Below the pieces are notes generated by a model that made no database searches, was not told where the DNA came from, and saw only the letters and a list, made by a program, of their open reading frames with translations. From Anaerolineales bacterium UBA2317 (GTDB taxonomy: Bacteria > Chloroflexota > Anaerolineae > Anaerolineales > Villigracilaceae): 24,064 bases of DNA. Where the stretch lies: the NCBI GenBank assembly GCA_002345215.1, contig DDVH01000009.1:27918-51981 (forward strand), in the 5' to 3' direction. This document shows, one piece after another, positions 1-7,230 of the stretch (position 1 is the first letter of the stretch; every line of letters starts with the position of its first letter). Position numbers and translations under genes: made by a program.

Positions 1-1761
1 TGCTTGGGAGGCGAACCGAATAGTTTATATCCATTTGGTGAATTGAACGCGCCTGCTCGAAGTGTCCTCGCCGCCATTTATAACGGACCAATTAACACCA
101 TTGATTATGATTATCAACCCGTGATATTGACTCAATTGCCCACGCTTGAAAACGGTGATGCTCAAATTGCTCGTGTTACAGTTCAACCGCAAAGCCAAAT
201 TGTAGATGCAAATGGAAACCTAGCAACTTTAGAAACGGGCGTAAAAGTTAAACCTGCTGATTGTCGCAGTGATGATTGTGTGATTACTTTCGATGGCACC
301 GATGCCATTGAAATGGAGCAAATGATTGTCACCTTTCGGATGCGCCCAGATTTAACATGGTCAGATGGTGCGCCTGTGGTTGCAGACGATTCAATTTATT
401 CATTTCAAATTCAAGCAGATACCGAAGTCAATTCTTATTTGATAGACCGTACCCAAATTTACGAAGCCGCCGATACGTATGTTTTGCAATGGTTCGGCAT
501 ACCCGGCTTTATTGACCCGACATTTTTTACAAACTTTTGGCAACCTGCTCCAAGACATTTGTGGAGTGAATTTTCTGCAGACCAATTATCTTCAATTGAT
601 GTTGCTTCACGCACACCAACAGGTTGGGGACCATACATGGTCAAAGAGTGGATTCCGAATGACCATATTACTTTATCAAAAAATCCCTATTACTTCCGCA
701 CACAAGATGGCTACCCAAAAACAGATGAAATCATCTTTCGTTTTATTTCAGACCCAGATATTGCTTTGACAGAATTAATCGCCGGGCGGTGTGATGTCTT
801 AGACCCTTCTATTAATTTAGAGAATCATGTTGGCTTACTGCAAGAAATGCAATCTGCTGAACAAGCTCAAGCATTTGTAACAACTGGTATGTCAGTAGAA
901 TGGTTAGGTTTAGGACTTAATCCCGCCTCGTATGATAATGGCTATATTGTCGGGCAAGATAGACCCAATTACTTTGAAGATGTTTATACGCGCCAAGCGA
1001 TTGCTTATTGCTTGAATCGTCAAGCCGTTGTAGATAATGTTTTATTTGGCTTTACCAGTGTGCCTGCAAGTTATGTGCCAGTGAATCATCCCACCTATGA
1101 CTCAAACCTAGATGCGATTCCATACGACCCAGAAGTTGGAATTTCATTACTTGAACAAGCAGGCTGGCAAGACCATGATGATGACCCATCTACACCACGC
1201 CGTGCAATTAGTGTGCGCAATGTGGCGTATAACGCTCCACTGGAATTAAATTATTACACCACGTCCACTGCTCAACGCCGCCAAGTGACTGCCATTCTTG
1301 AAGATTCACTAACAGAATGTGGCATTGGATTAAACGTCCAGTATTTTTCACAAAACGAATTGTATTCACCGAATGGCTTGTTATTTGGTCGCCAATTTGA
1401 TTTGGCTGAATATGCTTTAGGGGTTGAAAGTGTAGAACCGGCTTGTCATTGGTTTATGTCATCTGAAATTCCAAACGCTGAAAATGAATTTGTCGGCACA
1501 AACATCACGGGGTTTCAGGATGAAGAATATGATTCCGCGTGCCGAACCGCTCAGGGGTACGTCCGAGGCGAGCAAGAATATTTGAATCAATATCGCCAGA
1601 CGCAAATCATCTTTGCCGAAGAATTACCAGCCATTCCACTTTTTTATCGTTTACGCATTGCCGCCGCCCGCCCAGATGTTTGTGGCTTCACTTTAGATGC
1701 TACTGCCAATCCGCTTTGGAATATTGAGGATATGGCGGTCGGTGAAACCTGTCAAAACTGA
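1..1761 (+). CDS. ABC transporter solute-binding protein, family 5 (5' end outside window)
   Basis: Binds a substrate, probably a peptide, outside the membrane and delivers it to an ABC permease. The frame is open from base 1, so the true start lies upstream; 586 residues are visible. The first codon is Cys, followed by LGGEPNSLYP. In this family that stretch directly follows the lipobox, so Cys1 may be the lipidated residue (inference). The family-wide segment WSDGAPVVADDSIYSF and the later Tyr-rich and Pro-rich lobes fit SBP_bac_5. Length beyond the Cys is normal for the family, so only the signal peptide seems to be missing. The TTG at base 4 is an internal codon, not a start. No transporter permease or ATPase follows; the next gene is a regulator after a 101-base gap. 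Substrate cannot be told from the sequence. Confidence 0.85.
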   Translation, partial: CLGGEPNSLYPFGELNAPARSVLAAIYNGPINTIDYDYQPVILTQLPTLENGDAQIARVTVQPQSQIVDANGNLATLETGVKVKPADCRSDDCVITFDGTDAIEMEQMIVTFRMRPDLTWSDGAPVVADDSIYSFQIQADTEVNSYLIDRTQIYEAADTYVLQWFGIPGFIDPTFFTNFWQPAPRHLWSEFSADQLSSIDVASRTPTGWGPYMVKEWIPNDHITLSKNPYYFRTQDGYPKTDEIIFRFISDPDIALTELIAGRCDVLDPSINLENHVGLLQEMQSAEQAQAFVTTGMSVEWLGLGLNPASYDNGYIVGQDRPNYFEDVYTRQAIAYCLNRQAVVDNVLFGFTSVPASYVPVNHPTYDSNLDAIPYDPEVGISLLEQAGWQDHDDDPSTPRRAISVRNVAYNAPLELNYYTTSTAQRRQVTAILEDSLTECGIGLNVQYFSQNELYSPNGLLFGRQFDLAEYALGVESVEPACHWFMSSEIPNAENEFVGTNITGFQDEEYDSACRTAQGYVRGEQEYLNQYRQTQIIFAEELPAIPLFYRLRIAAARPDVCGFTLDATANPLWNIEDMAVGETCQN

Positions 1762-1783
1762 TTAGTGTTTGCAAGGTGAAGTT

Positions 1784-1792
1784 TGCTATAAT
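1784..1792 (+). promoter_or_regulatory. Extended -10 promoter for the response regulator
   Basis: TGCTATAAT is a perfect extended -10 (TGn plus TATAAT at 1787-1792). No good -35 lies 16-18 bases upstream; a TTGCAA at 1769-1774 is only 12 bases away. It is 70 bases before the response-regulator start, giving a leader of about 60 bases. Confidence 0.5.
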
Positions 1793-1862
1793 TTATTTAT
1801 TGATTGCACGAAGAATTTATCTTTTTATTTCATCTGTATTTGGATGATGGATTAGGAAATCT

Positions 1863-2930
1863 ATGGAACGCAGAATTCTGCTGGTAGATGACCAACGCGA
1901 TATTTTGAAATTATTGCGCTCTGCCTTAGATACACTCAAAAACGAAAAAATTAAAATCTCTGAAGCACCTTCAGGCGAAGAAGCCTTGCTTGAATCTACT
2001 CGTCATAAAGTGGATTTGCTGGTGACCGATTACAAATTGCCCGGCATGAGTGGTGTGGAATTAATGCATAAAATTCGTGTGCGTCATCCAGAAGTGAAAG
2101 TGATTCTGGTGACGGGTACAAGCGATAAAAAAGCACGTGATGAAATGCTAAATGCTGGGGCATTGGCAATTTTTGATAAGCCCATTCCGATGGCAGACTT
2201 TTTAGATTCTGTCGAACGTGGTTTGGGGCTTGTGCAAACTATTTTTCCACCAGAAAAAAATGTCGAGCAAATTGAAGAGAAACGCTATACACGCGTATCA
2301 GATTTGATTGCAAACTTCAGGCAAGATGCAGGAGCAGAAGCGGTTTTTCTTCTCAATGATAGAGGCTTGGTGCAAGCGCGCACAGGCTCATTGCGCGACT
2401 CAAGTATGGAAGTCTCTTTAATTTCTTCGTTGATGTCGATTCATAGTGCTAGTTTAAAAGTGGCTCGTTATAACCATCAAGAAAATTTAGATGCGTATCA
2501 TGTCTTTAGCAATGGTGACCACGATTTATTTTTTATTCCCGTTACGCCCATGTATGCTTTGCTGATTGCAGGCAATGGATTGGCAACAGAAGAACGAGTT
2601 TTAGAAACAATTAGTGGATTGCTTGCATTAAGAACGGAATTAGAACGCGCTTTGAAATCGATGGGTGTGACAGGGGAATTGAAAGAAGTTTCCGCTTCTA
2701 CCGTCGTTCAAACTGTTCCACTCAAGCAAACAGATAAATTAGCCCGAGCCGTTCCCGCCCCTGAAATGGAGCAGTTACTACAACAAGCCCCCACGCAAAA
2801 GACCAAAGCACAAAATGTAGATGATTTTTGGAATGAAGCCGCCGAAAAGAACGCCAAAAAATCTGCGAATCCGGATGTCATGTCATTAGAAGAAGCCAAA
2901 AAACTTGGCATTCTTTCAGACGGGAAGTAA
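1863..2930 (+). CDS. Response regulator with receiver and roadblock/LC7-like domains
   Basis: A 355-residue two-domain signalling protein. Residues 4-120 form a CheY-like receiver: acidic pair D9/D10, phospho-acceptor D56 in the VTDYKLPGMSG segment, switch T84 in VTGTS and K106 in FDKP. All key residues are present, so it should be phosphorylatable. Residues about 140-265 look like a roadblock/LC7 (longin-like) fold: an AVFLLNDRGLV strand-turn-strand, a helix, then FFIPVTPMYALLIAG and a final long helix. That fold usually binds small GTPases or dimerises. Residues 270-355 are polar and probably disordered. There is no DNA-binding domain, so the output is likely protein-protein contact. A TTAGGAAAT stretch 10 bases before the ATG is a weak ribosome site. 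No histidine kinase is adjacent. The roadblock call is from pattern recall. Confidence 0.8.
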   Translation: MERRILLVDDQRDILKLLRSALDTLKNEKIKISEAPSGEEALLESTRHKVDLLVTDYKLPGMSGVELMHKIRVRHPEVKVILVTGTSDKKARDEMLNAGALAIFDKPIPMADFLDSVERGLGLVQTIFPPEKNVEQIEEKRYTRVSDLIANFRQDAGAEAVFLLNDRGLVQARTGSLRDSSMEVSLISSLMSIHSASLKVARYNHQENLDAYHVFSNGDHDLFFIPVTPMYALLIAGNGLATEERVLETISGLLALRTELERALKSMGVTGELKEVSASTVVQTVPLKQTDKLARAVPAPEMEQLLQQAPTQKTKAQNVDDFWNEAAEKNAKKSANPDVMSLEEAKKLGILSDGK

Positions 2931-2941
2931 AATTTTTGTGA

Positions 2942-2947
2942 TACAAT
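2942..2947 (+). promoter_or_regulatory. Possible -10 box for tRNA-Gln
   Basis: TACAAT lies 12 bases before the first base of the tRNA, the expected spacing for a short tRNA leader. No convincing -35 is seen, so this is tentative. Confidence 0.35.
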
Positions 2948-2958
2948 ACTGCCCGCAC

Positions 2959-3032
2959 TGGGGTATGGTGCAATGGCAGCACACCAGCCTTTGGAGCTGT
3001 GGATCTTGGTTCGAATCCAGGTACCCCAGCCA
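2959..3032 (+). tRNA. tRNA-Gln (anticodon UUG, CCA encoded)
   Basis: A full cloverleaf can be folded by eye. The acceptor stem TGGGGTA pairs perfectly with TACCCCA, followed by discriminator G and an encoded CCA. The D stem is GTGC/GCAC with a GG-containing loop. The anticodon loop CTTTGGA (2989-2995) carries TTG at 2991-2993, reading CAA/CAG. The T arm CTTGG/CCAGG holds the loop TTCGAAT. The TGGGGTA acceptor is typical of bacterial tRNA-Gln. The first anticodon-stem pair (27-43) is a C:U mismatch; the other four pairs are sound. Confidence 0.95.
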
Positions 3033-3043
3033 CACTCTATTTG

Positions 3044-3087
3044 AAACGGGATTTGTCGCAGAGCAATGCTTCGCACAAATCCTGTTT
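3044..3087 (+). repeat. Hairpin just downstream of tRNA-Gln (palindromic repeat or terminator)
   Basis: Arms AAACGGGATTTGT (3044-3056) and ACAAATCCTGTTT (3075-3087) pair with one mismatch, and the 18-base loop folds further (AGC with GCT). It is followed by TTTTCG. It starts 11 bases after the tRNA CCA, so it may end the tRNA transcript, but the long arms also look like a dispersed palindromic element. Confidence 0.55.
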
Positions 3088-3102
3088 TCGTCTAAATGCT
3101 TA

Positions 3103-3153
3103 GCCGCAGAGAATTTGAGTTTTTTTCTCTGATGTCTCTAAAGACTCTGTGGC
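3103..3153. repeat. CACAGAG-family inverted repeat, decayed copy
   Basis: Ends GCCGCAGAG (3103-3111) and CTCTGTGGC (3145-3153) are inverted copies with one mismatch. The same termini occur in better copies at 10019-10092 and, in related form, at 21900-21961. Confidence 0.5.
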
Positions 3154-3173
3154 AAAATAATTAAGGTGACTCT

Positions 3174-4532
3174 ATGAAAATAACTGCTATCTTACTCGCC
3201 GCTGGGCAGGGGACTCGCATGAAATCATCTTTGCCGAAGGTGTTACACCCAATTGCGGGAAAGCCAATGATTGCCCATGCTTTGGAAGCGATTCAAAAAT
3301 CCACAACAGAAAAGCCGATTGTTGTAGTTGGGCATGGTGCTGATGAAGTAAAAAAATATCTCGGTGATTCTGCTCAAACTGTTTTGCAAGAACCACAATT
3401 GGGGACGGGTCATGCGGTGATGCAAGCCGAAGCATTGTTCAAAGGTAAAACGGATTTGGTCGTTGTCTGTTATGCAGATATGCCTTTGTTGCGTGGCGAG
3501 ACGTTACAAAAGTTAGTTGAAACGCAAAAGAATAATAAAGGTCCAATTTCGATGTTGACTGTCATTGCAGATGACCCGCGTGGGTTTGGCAGAATCATTC
3601 GTAATCAAAATAATACTGTTGAAGCAATTGTTGAAGAATATGTGGCTACCGAAGAACAAAAGAAAATTAAAGAATTAAACGTGGGCGGATATTGCTTTGA
3701 TGCAAACTGGTTATGGGAGGCATTGCATCGAATCCCGAAGAATGAGAAAAAAGGTGAATATTATTTAACAGATACTGTTGAATTGGCATCGAAAGAAAAT
3801 TTGCCAGTCTTAGCCACTGTTATGGATGATGTAGAAGAGACCATTGGAATTAATACGCGTGTGCATTTATCTGAAGTGGAAGTGGCGATGAGGAAGCGAA
3901 TCAATGTTGAACACATGTTAAACGGCGTCACTTTAGCCGACCCTGCCTCCACGTATATTGAAGCGGATGTAAAAATCGGTAAAGATACAGTCATCATGCC
4001 AAATACGTATCTGCATGGCAAAACAGAAATTGGTGAAAAAAATGTGATTGGTCCGAACACGATTATCCGCGATACTAAAATTGGAAATGGTTGTAAAGTG
4101 TTGGCATCTGTTTTAGAAGGTGCGGTGTTAGAAGATGATGTGGATATGGGTCCGTTTGCGAGATTGAGAAAAGGTGCGCATTTGGGCAATCATGTTCACA
4201 TGGGGAATTTTGGTGAAGTGAAAGATTCGTATTTGGCTGATGGTGTCAAGATGGGACATTTTTCGTATATTGGCAATGCGCAAATTGGTGCAAATACAAA
4301 CATTGGCGCAGGAACGATTACTTGTAATTATGATGGCGAGAAAAAACACGCTACTGAAATTGGTGAAGATGTTTTTATCGGGTCAGATACAATGTTAGTG
4401 GCACCGTTGAAAATTGGAGATGGTGCTAGAACTGGAGCAGGTGCAGTTGTCAACAAAAATGTGGAAGCAGATACACTTGTAGTTGGTATGCCTGCTCGTG
4501 CTATAAAAAAATTGGAAAGAAAGAAAAAGTAA
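3174..4532 (+). CDS. glmU: Bifunctional GlcNAc-1-P uridyltransferase / GlcN-1-P acetyltransferase
   Basis: Makes UDP-GlcNAc, the precursor of peptidoglycan and other glycans, in two steps: acetylation of glucosamine-1-phosphate, then uridylyl transfer. It is 452 residues, the usual length. The N-terminal nucleotidyltransferase has LLAAGQGTRMKSSLPKVLH (residues 7-25, with R15 and K22), GTGHAV at 77-82 and metal-binding D102. A left-handed beta-helix runs from about 250 to 440 with hexapeptide repeats. Acetyltransferase residues are visible: R330, K350, catalytic H362, and the NIGAGTITCNYDG segment at 376-388 with N385 and Y386. The ATG is preceded by AAGGTG six bases upstream. The gene heads a same-strand run with cdd, an unknown gene and recO. 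A lysine-rich tail (KKLERKKK) ends the protein. Confidence 0.97.
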   Translation: MKITAILLAAGQGTRMKSSLPKVLHPIAGKPMIAHALEAIQKSTTEKPIVVVGHGADEVKKYLGDSAQTVLQEPQLGTGHAVMQAEALFKGKTDLVVVCYADMPLLRGETLQKLVETQKNNKGPISMLTVIADDPRGFGRIIRNQNNTVEAIVEEYVATEEQKKIKELNVGGYCFDANWLWEALHRIPKNEKKGEYYLTDTVELASKENLPVLATVMDDVEETIGINTRVHLSEVEVAMRKRINVEHMLNGVTLADPASTYIEADVKIGKDTVIMPNTYLHGKTEIGEKNVIGPNTIIRDTKIGNGCKVLASVLEGAVLEDDVDMGPFARLRKGAHLGNHVHMGNFGEVKDSYLADGVKMGHFSYIGNAQIGANTNIGAGTITCNYDGEKKHATEIGEDVFIGSDTMLVAPLKIGDGARTGAGAVVNKNVEADTLVVGMPARAIKKLERKKK

Positions 4533-4548
4533 ACAGGTACACACGTAG

Positions 4549-4567
4549 GTCACGTTTTTAACGTGAC
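4549..4567. repeat. Small palindrome between glmU and cdd
   Basis: GTCACGTT and AACGTGAC are perfect 8-bp arms around a TTT loop. No T-run follows, so it is unlikely to be a strong terminator. It may be a short palindromic repeat or an mRNA processing or stability hairpin. Confidence 0.55.
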
Positions 4568-4591
4568 ATATTAAATTTGCAAGAGGTCTAA

Positions 4592-4996
4592 ATGACAAAA
4601 GAAGAGAAACAATCCTTAATTGATTTAGCCAATGAAGCCCGTCGTCGAGCGTATGTGCCATATTCAAAATATCCAGTGGGTGCGGCATTGCGTACAAAAA
4701 GCGGACGTTTATATACAGGTGTAAATGTTGAAAATGCGGCGTATCCGCAGACGATGTGTGCGGAACGAGTTGCGATTTTCAAAGCCGTGTCTGAAGGCGA
4801 AACTGAATTTGAAGTCATTGCAGTTGTGACGAATAATGGCGGTTCACCGTGTGGTGGATGTCGTCAGGTAATGGCTGAATTTGGTTTAGATACTGTGGTT
4901 TTGTTAGCCGATGGTGAAGGAAAATTAAAGAAAGAAACGACAGTAAATGAATTACTGCCAGAAGCATTTACGCCGAAACATTTAAAGATAACATAG
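4592..4996 (+). CDS. cdd: Cytidine deaminase
   Basis: Deaminates cytidine and deoxycytidine to uridine and deoxyuridine in pyrimidine salvage. The 134-residue length fits the small homotetrameric form. Zinc ligands are C56, in the motif CAE with proton-shuttle E58, and C87 and C90 in SPCGGCRQV. The substrate-binding segment NVENAAYP precedes the CAE motif, as usual. The ribosome site AGAGG lies about five bases before the ATG. It follows glmU by 59 bases, with a hairpin between, and precedes the next ORF by nine bases, so co-transcription is likely. Confidence 0.96.
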   Translation: MTKEEKQSLIDLANEARRRAYVPYSKYPVGAALRTKSGRLYTGVNVENAAYPQTMCAERVAIFKAVSEGETEFEVIAVVTNNGGSPCGGCRQVMAEFGLDTVVLLADGEGKLKKETTVNELLPEAFTPKHLKIT

Positions 4997-5005
4997 CTTA
5001 TACCA

Positions 5006-5455
5006 ATGAATGAATTGATTAAAGCCAATATCAATGTGATGAAATATCTTGGTGAAAGGAAGAATCACCCTGCCTTTGCACTGCCTAATTCAGTTCCAGA
5101 TCCTTATTATCAACAAGGCAGTCACCCTGATGTTGTAGAGCGAATTTGGGACCAACTTGGAGCATCTTTACCAAAAGACTGTCGTTGTCTTGTTTATGGT
5201 GTACCCGCGCTCGTTCATCCTAAATCGGGAATTATTTTCGCATTGTCAAGAGGGACTAATTATTTTTTGCGCCTTTCTGAAAAAATAATTGACGAAGCCA
5301 TAAAATCTGGAGCAGAAACACATATTAAGTGGGTAGGTGGCGGAGAGTTAAATGTACAACAAGAACTTGGTTCTGATTGGATTATAGGTGGTTGGAGTAC
5401 TAATGAAATAGAGTGGTGTAAGATGATTTTTGATGAACTAAACGAAGGTTCGTAG
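5006..5455 (+). CDS. Hypothetical protein between cdd and recO
   Basis: A 149-residue protein that I cannot assign. It has no signal peptide or membrane segment and appears soluble, mixed alpha/beta. Visible features are a motif around SHPDVVERIWDQLG (residues 39-52), a PALVHPKSGIIFA stretch, and Trp-rich strands near the C-terminus (KWVGGGEL, WIIGGWS). The HPDVV...WDQLG and LVHP.SG.IFA segments look like a conserved family of unknown role, but I cannot name it. The ATG follows cdd by nine bases with no clear ribosome site, and recO starts seven bases after its stop. It is therefore likely translated by coupling within the glmU-cdd-recO run. Base composition is like that of its neighbours. 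Confidence 0.75.
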   Translation: MNELIKANINVMKYLGERKNHPAFALPNSVPDPYYQQGSHPDVVERIWDQLGASLPKDCRCLVYGVPALVHPKSGIIFALSRGTNYFLRLSEKIIDEAIKSGAETHIKWVGGGELNVQQELGSDWIIGGWSTNEIEWCKMIFDELNEGS

Positions 5456-5462
5456 CCGATAT

Positions 5463-6221
5463 ATGACAGATTTTCGTTCATTCCGCGCTTCTGCTGTCGT
5501 CCTTCGTCATGCTGACTGGGGCGAGGCAGACCGTTTGTTGACGCTTTATACAAAAGAGCAAGGAATTGTGCGTGCGTTGGCAAAAGGTGCCAGGAAAGTC
5601 ACTTCGCGGAAAGCAGGTCATTTACAGCCGTTTACTTACATCACCATTCAACTTGCGAAAGGGCGAGATTTGTTAATTGTGACTCAAGTGGAAACAATTA
5701 ATGCGTTTCTACCATTGCATGATGATTTATCAAAAACGAGTTATGCGGCTTATGCGGTTGAATTGCTATTGAGATTTTCGTATGAAGAAGAAGGCGGAAG
5801 CCCAACGATATTCCGCTTGTTGGTTGAGACGTTAGACCGAATCGAAAAAGAAGATGATTCTTGGTTGGCGATTCGATATTATGAAATGAGATTATTAGAT
5901 GCTGTGGGGTTTCGTCCGCATTTGTTTGAATGTGCAAATTGCGGACGTGAAATTTTGGCAGAAGATCAATTTTTTTCTTATACGGCAGGTGGAGTGATTT
6001 GTCCACGCTGTGGGGAAGGTTTGCCAAACTTAACAAAAATTTCTTTAGAGACTTTGAAATATTTGCGCCACTTCCAAAGGTCAAGTTATAGAGATGCTTC
6101 CCGCGCTCAGCCCAGTTCTGACGTCAAGAAAGAGGCGGAAGTGTTGATGCAAGGATATTTCACATACATCCTCGAGCGTGAGTTGAATACGCCGGGCTTT
6201 ATCAAAAAAGTGAAAGCATAG
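5463..6221 (+). CDS. recO: DNA repair protein RecO
   Basis: Recombination mediator that works with RecF and RecR to load RecA onto SSB-coated gaps and to anneal strands. It is 252 residues, the normal length. The N-terminal OB-fold holds the typical FRASAVVLRHADWGEADRLL and KGARKVTSR segments; the helical C-terminal part carries a four-cysteine zinc site (C157, C160, C180, C183). The start ATG lies seven bases after the upstream stop, with no good ribosome site, suggesting coupled translation. It is the last gene of the plus-strand run and converges on the PHP gene, with a large inverted repeat between them. Confidence 0.95.
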   Translation: MTDFRSFRASAVVLRHADWGEADRLLTLYTKEQGIVRALAKGARKVTSRKAGHLQPFTYITIQLAKGRDLLIVTQVETINAFLPLHDDLSKTSYAAYAVELLLRFSYEEEGGSPTIFRLLVETLDRIEKEDDSWLAIRYYEMRLLDAVGFRPHLFECANCGREILAEDQFFSYTAGGVICPRCGEGLPNLTKISLETLKYLRHFQRSSYRDASRAQPSSDVKKEAEVLMQGYFTYILERELNTPGFIKKVKA

Positions 6222-6228
6222 CCCTCTT

Positions 6229-6314
6229 GTCATTGCGAGCCACGAAGAGGCGAAGCAATCTCTTCACAGTGTTGGGGATTGCTTCGTCGTGATTTAGTCA
6301 CTCCTCGCAATGAC
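6229..6314. repeat. GTCATTGCGAG / GAAGCAATC dispersed inverted repeat
   Basis: Outer arms GTCATTGCGAG (6229-6239) and CTCGCAATGAC (6304-6314) are perfect inverted copies. Inner arms CGAAGCAATC (6251-6260) and GATTGCTTCG (6277-6286) are too. From memory this nested design is a dispersed repeat seen in many bacterial genomes. It fills nearly all of the gap between convergent recO and the PHP gene and may act as a two-way terminator. Confidence 0.8.
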
Positions 6315-6322
6315 GATTAATT

Positions 6323-7096
6323 TTATCCACCATCTTTTTTTATTTTTATAATTTTTCTGCGCATGGTATCGGTCAATGGTTGTGATGTAATCGGTTGAGT
6401 AGAAGTGATTGCATCCGAAGCATAACCAAATCTCCTGAGCGTGATGCGATGCACCCAACTCAGAATCGCTTTGGCTGAAAATTCTTCTTGATATGGAATT
6501 GGCACAGTGGTATTTGTTTCAATCGCGGCGCGTAAATCGTTTGCGGTTTTGCCTTCAAACTCTGTGCGTCCAGCCCCAATCGCCCAATAGATGTGTGCAT
6601 CACTCGATGCGATTTTTGCCAATGGTAAATAAATAGAAAGTTTTTGAACAACACGGTCAAAATTTTGTGTGCCCATGTTGTGTGTTTCAATTCCTTTAAG
6701 CACAGCTTTTGCACGCGGATTGGTCATTGCACCTAATACGGCTTCCATTGAAAGGCTGTTTGGTAAATTATTAAATGGATGTGGTGCGATAGCGATGCCA
6801 CCCTGTTTGCCGATATGTAACAAAGTATCTGTCATAGATAAGCCAGCGGGAGGCAATGTTTCAATAAACAATGCCACAAGATGACCATCTTTGGTTGAAA
6901 TTTCTGCACCGCGGATGACTTCGATTCCATACTTCGGGGAAAGTTGTTGCGCTTCGATGGAGCCGCGAATTTCATCGTGGTCAGTGACTGCAATAACATT
7001 TAATCCGACATCGGATGCGTGTTTTAATATTGCGCGTACAGTGGTTGTTGCATCATGGGAGTAGATGCTATGAATATGTAAGTCTGCGGTGCCCAT
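6323..7096 (-). CDS. PHP-domain metal-dependent phosphoesterase
   Basis: A 257-residue PHP-fold hydrolase. The family cleaves phosphoester bonds in small nucleotides such as 3',5'-nucleoside bisphosphates, or in short RNAs; the exact substrate here is unknown. Metal ligands are in order: H7 and H9 in DLHIHS, D15, H40 in VTDHDEI, E65 in GAEIS, H72, H106 in APHPF, and D166 and H168 in SSDAH. The set is complete, so the enzyme should be active. GAAGGA sits six bases before the ATG. The C-terminal 50 residues are basic (ending in RRKIIKIKKDGG) and lie outside the core fold. It is a single-gene unit, separated from the MFS operon by a strong terminator. Confidence 0.88.
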   Translation of the reverse strand: MGTADLHIHSIYSHDATTTVRAILKHASDVGLNVIAVTDHDEIRGSIEAQQLSPKYGIEVIRGAEISTKDGHLVALFIETLPPAGLSMTDTLLHIGKQGGIAIAPHPFNNLPNSLSMEAVLGAMTNPRAKAVLKGIETHNMGTQNFDRVVQKLSIYLPLAKIASSDAHIYWAIGAGRTEFEGKTANDLRAAIETNTTVPIPYQEEFSAKAILSWVHRITLRRFGYASDAITSTQPITSQPLTDTMRRKIIKIKKDGG

Positions 7097-7131
7097 TGAT
7101 TCCTTCGTGATGTGAGCGTATTGTGAACACG

Positions 7132-7162
7132 GTTATATCATAGACTCTTGATAATTTGTCTA
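7132..7162 (-). promoter_or_regulatory. Possible promoter of the PHP gene
   Basis: On the minus strand TAGACA (7157-7162) and TATAAC (7132-7137) are 19 bases apart. Both are imperfect. The region also contains a TAGAC/GTCTA dyad resembling the outer half-sites of the operator at 9886-9917. Confidence 0.3.
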
Positions 7163-7184
7163 AATATATTATTAATTTTTATTC

Positions 7185-7230
7185 TTAATGAAAAAGTGGA
7201 GCATAATTTTATGCTCCACTTTTTCATTAA
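7185..7230. terminator. Bidirectional terminator with a perfect 22-bp stem
   Basis: The arms at 7185-7206 and 7209-7230 are perfect inverted copies separated by TT. The GC core GTGGAGCAT is flanked by A5 on one side and T5 on the other, so either strand gives a hairpin followed by a U-run. It ends the MFS operon, and the MFS stop codon (7227-7229) lies inside the stem. Confidence 0.85.

Noticed and set aside
4..6. TTG as the start codon of the solute-binding protein
   Set aside because: The frame is open through base 1 and the preceding codon is Cys in a lipoprotein-like context, so the gene begins before the window.
2708..3076. A 122-residue minus-strand ORF
   Set aside because: It is antisense to the response-regulator tail and the tRNA; composition follows the opposite strand.
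2905..3132. A 75-residue plus-strand ORF
   Set aside because: It runs through the tRNA-Gln gene and repeats, and has no family features.
4128..4349. Minus-strand ORF opposite the glmU beta-helix
   Set aside because: It reflects the repetitive hexapeptide coding pattern on the other strand.
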